NCBI GenBank assembly: GCA_031287505.1
Contig: JAITSW010000004.1
Location: 1-12,604 of the forward strand
Source: Propionibacteriaceae bacterium
Lineage (GTDB): Bacteria > Actinomycetota > Actinomycetes > Propionibacteriales > Propionibacteriaceae
Direction: 5' to 3'
DNA: 12,604 bases
The notes under the pieces were generated by a model. That model searched no databases, was not told the DNA's origin, and was given only the letters and a program-made list of their open reading frames with translations. How positions within the stretch are numbered: the stretch's first letter is position 1; every line of letters starts with the position of its first letter. The position numbers and the translations under genes were made by a program. This document shows, one piece after another, positions 1-5,224 of the stretch.

Positions 1-1247
1 AGCACGGAATCACTGCCGACAAAGCTCTGGTCGCCAACCTTCACTTGATACTTGCCCACCCCGTCGTAGTTGGCAAAGATCGTCCCAGCGCCAATGTTCA
101 CACCCTCGCCAATGACGGCGTCACCGCAGTACGTCAGATGCGGCACCTTGGAGCCAGCCCCAATTTGAGCGTTCTTCGTCTCGACGAAGGCACCGACTTT
201 GCCGCCCACGCCTACGACGGTGCCCGGACGAAGGAAGCTAAACGGACCGACATTTGCCTCAGCTTCGATAATGGCCAGCAAGGCGTGCGAACGAACAACT
301 TTTGCCCCTTCGCCAACCTCAACATCGATCAAAGTCGTGTCTGGGCCGATAACCGCACCCGTTGCCACAGTAGTGGCCCCCTCCAAAGAGGTGCCAGGCA
401 GCAGCGTGACATCTTGGGCAAGCTCAACATCCGCATGCACCCAGGTGCTTGAAGGATCGGCAATAGTGACGCCGGCGAGCATCCACTTGCGTAAAATCCG
501 ACGATTCAACTCAGCATTGCGGATAGCCAATTGCTCGCGGTCATTGACACCTTCAAGCTGCTCGTAATCGCCCAAAAGCGCGGCTCCGACGCGTCCGCCA
601 GCCGCATTAATCAACGCCACCGCGTCGGTGAGATAGAGCTCGCCTTGATCGTTTTGCGCAGTCAGACCAGAAATCGCAGCCCGAAGCGCGGTCGCGTCAA
701 AGACATAGATGCCGCTATTGATCTCGCTAATTGCCTGCTCTTCATCGGTGGCATCTCGCTGCTCCACGATTCGCAGCACCAGATCGCCATCTCGGATTAC
801 CCGTCCATAGCCGGTCGGATCGGGAACAACCGTGGTCAACACCGTCGCGGTATTGCCGCCTTCACGATGGATGGAAACCAAATCTTGCAAAGTCTCAGCG
901 CTGAGCAAGGGCACATCTCCACTGGTGACGACCACTTCGCCGTAAAGCTCGCCCAACGGGATCAACCCCGAGCGCACCGCGTCACCGGTGCCAAGTGGCT
1001 GGTCTTGGACGGCGATGGTGATTTCGGGAGCCACATCCGCCAAATGCCCGGCAATTATTTCGCGTTGATGCCCCAGCACCACCACCAGCTTCTCAGGGGT
1101 CAGCGCGCTAGCGACTGTAACAGCGTGGGCAATCATGGACCGTCCAGCCAAGGTATGTAAAACCTTGGGCTTACTTGAGCGCATCCGCTTACCTTCGCCG
1201 GCAGCCATGATGATCACAGCGGCAACCGGAGCATGATTTAGCGCCAT
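1..1247 (-). CDS. glmU: Bifunctional GlmU (UDP-GlcNAc pyrophosphorylase / glucosamine-1-P acetyltransferase), 3' end missing
   Basis: GlmU acetylates glucosamine-1-phosphate and then uridylylates it to UDP-GlcNAc, the cytoplasmic precursor of peptidoglycan. The reading frame runs open off the left edge, leaving 415 codons of a protein usually about 450-490 long. The nucleotidyltransferase domain (about 1-250) shows AAGEGKRM at 15-22 with SKPKVLH at 25-31, QPLGTGDAV at 83-91, GDVPLL at 110-115, EINSGIYVFD at 175-184 and GVNDR at 233-237. From about 260 a left-handed beta-helix acetyltransferase domain follows, with KVPHLTY at 367-373 (His370 aligns with catalytic His363 of E. coli GlmU) and VNIGAGTIFANYDG at 383-396. 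The ATG start has a GAGGGG ribosome site about 7 nt upstream. The usual GTRM of the nucleotide-binding loop reads GKRM here, a mild variation. The gene lies 60 nt downstream of the tRNA-Gln gene, on the same strand. Identification is certain; only the missing C-terminus is unknown. Confidence 0.97.
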   Translation of the reverse strand, partial: MALNHAPVAAVIIMAAGEGKRMRSSKPKVLHTLAGRSMIAHAVTVASALTPEKLVVVLGHQREIIAGHLADVAPEITIAVQDQPLGTGDAVRSGLIPLGELYGEVVVTSGDVPLLSAETLQDLVSIHREGGNTATVLTTVVPDPTGYGRVIRDGDLVLRIVEQRDATDEEQAISEINSGIYVFDATALRAAISGLTAQNDQGELYLTDAVALINAAGGRVGAALLGDYEQLEGVNDREQLAIRNAELNRRILRKWMLAGVTIADPSSTWVHADVELAQDVTLLPGTSLEGATTVATGAVIGPDTTLIDVEVGEGAKVVRSHALLAIIEAEANVGPFSFLRPGTVVGVGGKVGAFVETKNAQIGAGSKVPHLTYCGDAVIGEGVNIGAGTIFANYDGVGKYQVKVGDQSFVGSDSV

Positions 1248-1307
1248 ATAGTGCCCCTCTATTAACTCTCCGCCTTTAGGCGCATACCCGCATCGGCCAC
1301 TTTTACG

Positions 1308-1386
1308 CTCCCCGGGTAGGAGTCGAACCTACTTCGCTAATCCTGATTCAAAGTCAGGCGGGCCCTGCCGGAAGACCAACCGGGGA
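1308..1386 (-). tRNA. tRNA-Gln (anticodon UUG)
   Basis: The minus strand folds as a tRNA. A fully complementary 7-bp acceptor stem is formed by 1380-1386 (TCCCCGG) and 1309-1315 (CCGGGGA). The anticodon stem CCTGA/TCAGG encloses loop CTTTGAA, with anticodon TTG at 1349-1351, reading CAA (Gln). The T arm is GTAGG-TTCGACT-CCTAC and the discriminator base is G1308. CCA is not encoded. Two points are odd: the region between anticodon and T stems is 9 nt (1333-1341, ATTAGCGAA) instead of the usual 4-5, and the D loop begins with T where A14 is expected. Total length is about 79 nt. Perfect acceptor, anticodon and T stems plus an upstream promoter argue for a functional gene. A tRNA-Gln next to glmU is, as far as I recall, a known actinobacterial arrangement. 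Confidence 0.9.
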
Positions 1387-1397
1387 TTGAAAATGCA

Positions 1398-1403
1398 AGT
1401 ATA
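1398..1403 (-). promoter_or_regulatory. Probable -10 box of the tRNA-Gln promoter
   Basis: The minus strand reads TATACT here, one base from the sigma-A consensus TATAAT. It ends 11 nt before the first base of the tRNA, so a start about 7 nt downstream would give a 5' leader of about 5 nt. A weak -35-like ACGACC lies 16 nt upstream, at the end of the repeat copy at 1421-1447. Inferred from position and sequence only. Confidence 0.55.
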
Positions 1404-1420
1404 ACCATACGATGAATTGG

Positions 1421-1447
1421 GTCGTTCTGTCGCGTCGCCCTTCCGCC
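1421..1447. repeat. Direct repeat A, copy 1 (27 bp)
   Basis: An exact 27-bp repeat of the segment at 1499-1525, starting GTCGTTCTGTCGCGTCG and ending CTTCCGCC; similarity continues four more bases with one mismatch. The two copies are 78 bp apart in the noncoding gap between ispE and tRNA-Gln. The end of this copy abuts the presumed tRNA promoter. Confidence 0.85.
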
Positions 1448-1498
1448 CTCGGCCACCTTCGGCGTAAGCGAGTGCTGTTGTGTGCGCCTGATAGGCCA

Positions 1499-1525
1499 GT
1501 CGTTCTGTCGCGTCGCCCTTCCGCC
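1499..1525. repeat. Direct repeat A, copy 2 (27 bp)
   Basis: Second exact copy of the 27-bp element at 1421-1447. No gene signal accompanies it; open frames through it on the minus strand look arginine- and glycine-rich and resemble no family. Confidence 0.85.
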
Positions 1526-1540
1526 TTCGATGCCTTAGGC

Positions 1541-1567
1541 GGTGATTGAATCCCCACCCGCAAACGG
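1541..1567. repeat. Direct repeat B, copy 1 (27 bp)
   Basis: A 27-bp element starting GGTGATTGAATCCCC and ending CCCGCAAACGG, repeated at 1603-1629 with two mismatches, at a spacing of 62 bp. Its sequence is unrelated to repeat A. Both B copies lie between ispE and repeat A copy 2. Confidence 0.8.
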
Positions 1568-1602
1568 AAAACCGCCACTGATTCAGTTTCCGCTTGGTCA
1601 CC

Positions 1603-1629
1603 GGTGAATGAATCCCCGCCCGCAAACGG
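1603..1629. repeat. Direct repeat B, copy 2 (27 bp)
   Basis: Second copy of the element at 1541-1567, beginning 15 bp beyond the ispE stop codon. The perfect 10-bp palindrome TCACCGGTGA (1598-1607) overlaps its left end. No T-tract terminator is evident in this gap, so how the ispE transcript ends is not clear. Confidence 0.8.
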
Positions 1630-1644
1630 CAACCGCTGGGAAAA

Positions 1645-2556
1645 CTAGTGGACAAGCATGGCTCCCGGAACGGGTCCGCGCACCACCATCGCAGCGGAGA
1701 CGAAGGGCAGCCCTTCTAGTTCCCCGGCGGCTTCCCCGGCGTCGTCTTGGTCGGGCATAAGCATCGCAACCGTTGGGCCGGAGCCAGAAATTATGCAGCC
1801 GAGTGCGCCCAAGTCGTTTGCCGCCGAGAGTATTTCCCGCAATTCGGGACGAATGGACAGGGCCGCCCACTGCAAATCATTTTGCAGCACTTTGCCAAGC
1901 GCTGCCGCATCTCCGGCAGCTAGGGCGCGCAGGACGTCATTGGAAACGGACGGATTGGGATCGGCATGGGGGAAGAGTTCGTCGTATACCTGGAAAACCC
2001 TGGAGGTCGGCATCGGCTCGGCATTGAAGGCCAACGCCCAATGGAAGGTGCCCCGAGAAAGCACGTTCACCAATTGGTCACCCCTGTCTAGCCCAAGAGC
2101 GGTATGCCCGAGCAGGCAAAAAGGAACGTCAGCACCCAACTCGGCTCCGATTTTTTGCAGCGCGGCCAAATCGAGACCACATTCCCAAAGCTCATTGCAG
2201 GCCACCAGCGCGGCCGCCGCATCGGCAGAGCCGCCAGCCATACCCCCGGCTACCGGAATGTCTTTTTGGATCCAAAGCTCCACACCCAACTCTTCGCGCC
2301 TGCCTACCCTCTGCGCCAACAATGCCGCAGCCCGATAAGCCAGATTTCGCTCGTCGACGGGCACTAAGCCGGCCTGCCGGCCTTGCACGTCCAGCGAGAT
2401 TTCGCCCGGCTCGGCATTTTCAGCCAGGACGTCGTCATAGACCGAAACCGCTTGAAACACCGTCGCCAGCGAGTGGTATCCGTCGGGACGTTTTGGACCC
2501 GAAGTTAGCGCCAGATTGATTTTTCCGCCAGCCCGGGCCAGTACCTGTCGATTCAT
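1645..2556 (-). CDS. ispE: 4-diphosphocytidyl-2-C-methyl-D-erythritol kinase IspE
   Basis: IspE is a GHMP-family kinase that phosphorylates the 2-hydroxyl of CDP-methylerythritol in the cytoplasmic MEP pathway leading to isoprenoid precursors. The 303-residue protein has normal length. KINLAL at 12-17 contains the conserved N-terminal lysine. PDGYHSLATVF spans 24-34, and the glycine-rich ATP-binding loop PVAGGMAGGSADAAAAL lies at 101-117. GADVPF at 141-146 carries the presumed catalytic Asp143, and the C-terminal GHMP motif ISGSGPTV is at 256-263. The ATG overlaps the rsmA stop in an ATGA junction (4-nt overlap), and GAGGTG about 5 nt upstream serves as ribosome site, so translation is probably coupled to rsmA. 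It is the last gene of the rsmI-tatD-rsmA-ispE unit, a usual actinobacterial neighbourhood. Confidence 0.97.
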   Translation of the reverse strand: MNRQVLARAGGKINLALTSGPKRPDGYHSLATVFQAVSVYDDVLAENAEPGEISLDVQGRQAGLVPVDERNLAYRAAALLAQRVGRREELGVELWIQKDIPVAGGMAGGSADAAAALVACNELWECGLDLAALQKIGAELGADVPFCLLGHTALGLDRGDQLVNVLSRGTFHWALAFNAEPMPTSRVFQVYDELFPHADPNPSVSNDVLRALAAGDAAALGKVLQNDLQWAALSIRPELREILSAANDLGALGCIISGSGPTVAMLMPDQDDAGEAAGELEGLPFVSAAMVVRGPVPGAMLVH

Positions 2557-3386
2557 GAAAACACCTCTTCGGCAATCGCGCTGAAATCAGTGATACCCAG
2601 GGTCTCACCGCGGGCGGCGGGATCTACTCCGGCGGCTTGGAGCACCGCCGCGGGTGAATCCGCCAAGCCAGCCAGATTTGAGCGCAGCATTTTCCGCCTG
2701 GCGGAAAATGCGCGGTCTACCACGGTGAACACTTGCTCCTTGGTGGCGGATGTGGCTGGCGGGTCGCGTCGAATAATCTCAACCAGCCCCGATTCAACGC
2801 GGGGCACCGGCCAAAAGACATTTGGCGGCACACTCCCCACCCGGCGCGCGCTGGCGTACCAAGCCAGCTTTGCCGACGGGATGCCATAGACCCGCGAGCC
2901 AGGCGGGGCCGCCAGCCGGTCAGCCACCTCAGCCTGCACCATTACCAATCCGCTGCGAATGCCCGGGAATTGGCCAAGAATGTGCAAGATGACCGGCACC
3001 GAAATGTTATACGGCAAGTTGGCAACCATGGCAGAAGGCGAGTTGGGCAGTTCGCGCACTTGCAGGGCATCTGCGGTGATGACGCTCAGCCGGCTAGCCG
3101 CATCCGGCATTCGCCGCGCCACCGTTTGCGGCAGCAAAGTGGCGAGCGCTTGATCAACCTCGATGGCAACGACGCTGGCGCCTGCCTCTAGCAGCCCCAT
3201 TGTCAACGAACCCAGACCCGGGCCAATTTCGAGCACGGTATCGGCGTCGCCCACCCCGGCCGCCGCAACTATCCGGCGCACGGTATTGGCATCATGGACG
3301 AAGTTCTGCCCACGCTGCTTGCTGGGCCGCAAATCAATGCCGGCCGCCAACTCCCGCAGATCGCGGGCTCCAAGCAGGGCACCCAC
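2553..3386 (-). CDS. rsmA: 16S rRNA (adenine1518/1519-N6)-dimethyltransferase RsmA (KsgA)
   Basis: RsmA uses SAM to dimethylate A1518 and A1519 near the 3' end of 16S rRNA, a late small-subunit maturation step. From the chosen start the protein has 277 residues, close to the E. coli enzyme. It shows the N-terminal QNFVHD (27-32), motif I LEIGPGLGS (52-60), the acidic EVD after strand 2 (76-78), the adenine-binding motif NLPYN (123-127), then FWPVPRVESG and the late basic motif AFSARRKML in the C-terminal domain. The start is a choice: the frame stays open to a GTG at 3437, which would overlap tatD by 47 nt and add 17 unconserved residues. The GTG at 3386 lies 4 nt after the tatD stop and yields GALLGARDLRELA, as in actinobacterial homologues. 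No strong ribosome site supports either, so coupling to tatD is likely. Its last bases overlap ispE. Confidence 0.96.
   Translation of the reverse strand: MGALLGARDLRELAAGIDLRPSKQRGQNFVHDANTVRRIVAAAGVGDADTVLEIGPGLGSLTMGLLEAGASVVAIEVDQALATLLPQTVARRMPDAASRLSVITADALQVRELPNSPSAMVANLPYNISVPVILHILGQFPGIRSGLVMVQAEVADRLAAPPGSRVYGIPSAKLAWYASARRVGSVPPNVFWPVPRVESGLVEIIRRDPPATSATKEQVFTVVDRAFSARRKMLRSNLAGLADSPAAVLQAAGVDPAARGETLGITDFSAIAEEVFS
2687..2711. repeat. Perfect 11-bp inverted repeat inside rsmA
   Basis: Left arm GCATTTTCCGC (2687-2697) and right arm GCGGAAAATGC (2701-2711) are exactly complementary around a 3-nt loop. The hairpin falls on the codons for the conserved AFSARRKML motif of RsmA, so part of the symmetry is imposed by protein sequence. 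There is no T tract, and it is well inside the gene, so it is not a normal terminator. Confidence 0.7.
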
Positions 3387-3390
3387 CGTC

Positions 3391-4239
3391 TTACCAATCC
3401 CCAAAAAAATCAGTGGCGTTTTGATGCAGTGCCGCACAAAGGCCTGCCAAGTCGTCCCCCCGGTGCCGGGCCATGAATCGGACGGTGACCGGGATCAGGA
3501 AAGAGGCATTCGGCCGTCCCCGATAAGGCATGGGAGTCAGAAATGGCGCATCCGTCTCCACCAGCACCTTGTTTTGCGGGGTGACGCGAAGAGCCTCGCG
3601 CAAGAACTCGTTGGGTTTGAAGGTTATCGTGCCGGGGAACGAGAGCCAGAACCCGCGGTCAAGGCAGGCTTTGGCAAACTCGGCATCCCCCGAGAAGCAG
3701 TGCATCATCACTTTTTCGGGGCAACCTTCGGCATCCAAGACATCTAGCACGCTGTAGTGCGCGTCCCGCTCGTGAATCACCAACGGAAGGTCGAAACGCT
3801 TCGCCAAGTCGATGTGGGCTGCAAAGGTTTCCCGCTGAACCTTTTGGCCGGCCGACGTGAGGGTGCGGAAATAATCTAAGCCGGTCTCGCCTACGGCGCG
3901 AACACGTGTTGAAGAAGAGAGCAGCCGTTCAATTTCGGCCAAATCTGCCTCCAAATGGGCAACTCCCCGGGCAGCGTCATTTGGATGGATGGCGAGGGCG
4001 GCGACCACAGCGGGATTGGCATCTGCCACCCGCACCGCATATACCGACGACTCAAGATCGGTGCCGACTTCCACAAGACGGGTGACGCCAACCGTTGCCG
4101 CAATGGCGATGAGTTCGCCGGCAGGCACTTTGGTCATCTCGATGGTATGCCCCAGATGGGTGTGGGCATCGGTCACCGGGCTAGGCAGTGCTTCGGGCAG
4201 CCCAGGCAGCGACAAATCGCGTTCCTTTTTCTTGCTCAC
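3391..4239 (-). CDS. tatD: TatD-family metal-dependent hydrolase / DNase
   Basis: TatD enzymes are cytoplasmic TIM-barrel metallohydrolases with 3'-5' exonuclease or DNase activity; the physiological role in actinobacteria is not settled. From the start chosen here (282 aa) the metal ligands are all present: His26 and His28 in DAHTHLG, Glu118 in VGETGLDY, His156 in VIHERDA, His180 in MHCFSG and Asp230 in ETDAPFLTP, followed by the family signature PYRG. The frame extends to an ATG at 4269, but nothing resembling a ribosome site precedes that codon. The GTG at 4239 has a GGAAGA stretch 9 nt upstream and gives MSKKKERDLSLPG, the kind of N-terminus seen in actinobacterial TatD. An ATG at 4248 is a third option. 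It sits 51 nt downstream of rsmI and 4 nt before rsmA. In many actinobacteria metG precedes and rpfB follows tatD; both are absent here. Confidence 0.94.
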   Translation of the reverse strand: MSKKKERDLSLPGLPEALPSPVTDAHTHLGHTIEMTKVPAGELIAIAATVGVTRLVEVGTDLESSVYAVRVADANPAVVAALAIHPNDAARGVAHLEADLAEIERLLSSSTRVRAVGETGLDYFRTLTSAGQKVQRETFAAHIDLAKRFDLPLVIHERDAHYSVLDVLDAEGCPEKVMMHCFSGDAEFAKACLDRGFWLSFPGTITFKPNEFLREALRVTPQNKVLVETDAPFLTPMPYRGRPNASFLIPVTVRFMARHRGDDLAGLCAALHQNATDFFGDW

Positions 4240-4290
4240 CGTCAACATTCTTCCATGTTGGCGGAGCATAAAAGGGATTTCAGAAATACC

Positions 4291-5139
4291 TCAATCAGCG
4301 AGCGGGGCGTTATTGCGCCACGCCAACGCAGCTTGGTAGAGCTCACGGCGGGAAAGCCCGCTCTGCGCCGCAACTTCGGCCACTGCCGCTGAAAGCGGCT
4401 GACCGGCTGCCACTTTGGAGATGATTTCAGCCAAGGCGTCGTCTTGCGAAGGTGGCGCAATCTGCGCGCCGGCGATTACCACCGAGATCTCACCCTTGAC
4501 TCCCTCAGCGGCCCAGGCAGCCAACTGCGCCAAAGTGCCCCGCTTCACCTCTTCGTAGACCTTGGTCAACTCTCGACAGACAGCCGCTTGGCGCACGTCC
4601 CCAAAAGCCGCTGCGGCAGCGCTTAAAAAGGACTTCAAACGATGTGGCGCCTCAAAGAAAACCATGGTGCGTTCTTCACGTTTCAAAGCCGCCAAGCGGG
4701 TATTCCGTTCGGAAGATTTGCGCGGCATAAAGCCTTCAAAGCAGAACCGATCGGTAGGCAGGCCAGAAAGCGCCAAAGAAACCAACACCGCAGACGGGCC
4801 TGGTATCACAGAGATGGCGATGTCACGCGCGATCGCCTGCCGCACCAAACGATACCCGGGGTCGGATACGGTGGGCATCCCGGCATCCGTCACAACCACC
4901 ACCGTCGAGCCAGCGAGCAAGTCTTCAACGAGTTGCTCGGCGCGTTGCGCCTCATTTGCGTCAAAAAAGGAAACTACGCGGGCATCGGTTGTAACACCGA
5001 GGCCGGCCAAAAGCTTGCGCAACCGGCGAGTGTCTTCAGCGGCAATAACATCGCTGCTTGTCAAAACCTGAATCAAGGCCGGTGACGCGTCTGCCAGATT
5101 TCCAATCGGCGTACCCGCCAAAACCAACCGAGAACTCAT
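4291..5139 (-). CDS. rsmI: 16S rRNA (cytidine1402-2'-O)-methyltransferase RsmI
   Basis: RsmI is a SPOUT-unrelated, tetrapyrrole-methylase-fold (class III) enzyme that adds the 2'-O-methyl group on C1402 in the ribosomal P site. The 282-residue product has family length. LVLAGTPIGNLADAS at 5-19 and AAEDTR at 33-38 are followed by the SAM-binding VVTDAGMPTVSDPGY, the IPGPSAVLVSLALSG segment, the FEGFMPRKSSER loop, the FFEAPHRL motif and CRELTKVYEE. A short C-terminal region ending LSRRELYQAAL looks helix-turn-helix-like, as in other RsmI proteins. The ATG has AAGG a few bases upstream. It is the first gene of the minus-strand operon and is divergently placed to pmt, so the 85-bp gap must contain its promoter. 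Together with rsmA it gives this unit two decoding-centre modification enzymes. Confidence 0.96.
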   Translation of the reverse strand: MSSRLVLAGTPIGNLADASPALIQVLTSSDVIAAEDTRRLRKLLAGLGVTTDARVVSFFDANEAQRAEQLVEDLLAGSTVVVVTDAGMPTVSDPGYRLVRQAIARDIAISVIPGPSAVLVSLALSGLPTDRFCFEGFMPRKSSERNTRLAALKREERTMVFFEAPHRLKSFLSAAAAAFGDVRQAAVCRELTKVYEEVKRGTLAQLAAWAAEGVKGEISVVIAGAQIAPPSQDDALAEIISKVAAGQPLSAAVAEVAAQSGLSRRELYQAALAWRNNAPLAD

Positions 5140-5172
5140 GTGCCTTAGTCTCTCACGGGCAATGCCAAAACC

Positions 5173-5203
5173 GCCGTCCCCCTCCTGCGGGGATGTAGAC
5201 GGC
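5173..5203. promoter_or_regulatory. Interrupted inverted repeat between rsmI and pmt
   Basis: GCCGTC (5173-5178) pairs with GACGGC (5198-5203), and CCCC (5179-5182) with GGGG (5189-5192) around loop TCCTGC, with an asymmetric bulge ATGTA on the right side. It lies upstream of the presumed pmt -10 box and in the rsmI 5' leader. It could be an operator or an RNA hairpin; nothing here tells which. Confidence 0.35.
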
Positions 5204-5212
5204 TATGCCCTC

Positions 5213-5218
5213 TAAGAT
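5213..5218 (+). promoter_or_regulatory. Probable -10 box of pmt, possibly shared with rsmI
   Basis: TAAGAT fits the TANNNT pattern of actinobacterial -10 boxes, and its last base is 7 nt before the pmt GTG. Transcription starting at the usual distance would therefore begin at, or within a base of, the start codon. The complementary strand reads TATCTT at 5214-5219, also a TANNNT match, and could serve rsmI with a leader of about 70 nt. No convincing -35 is visible on either side. Confidence 0.45.
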
Positions 5219-5224
5219 AGACAC

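Noticed and set aside
531..1160. A 209-codon plus-strand frame
   Set aside because: It lies entirely antisense to glmU, whose motifs fit throughout; a high-GC shadow frame.
1271..1282. CGCCTTTAGGCG hairpin between tRNA-Gln and glmU
   Set aside because: Only a 4-5 bp stem with no T run on either strand; too short to call a terminator or operator.
1329..1655. Minus-strand frames of 92-108 codons through the repeats and the tRNA gene
   Set aside because: They read through the tRNA and arise from repeated GC-rich noncoding DNA; no ribosome site, no family resemblance, and several frames are open at once.
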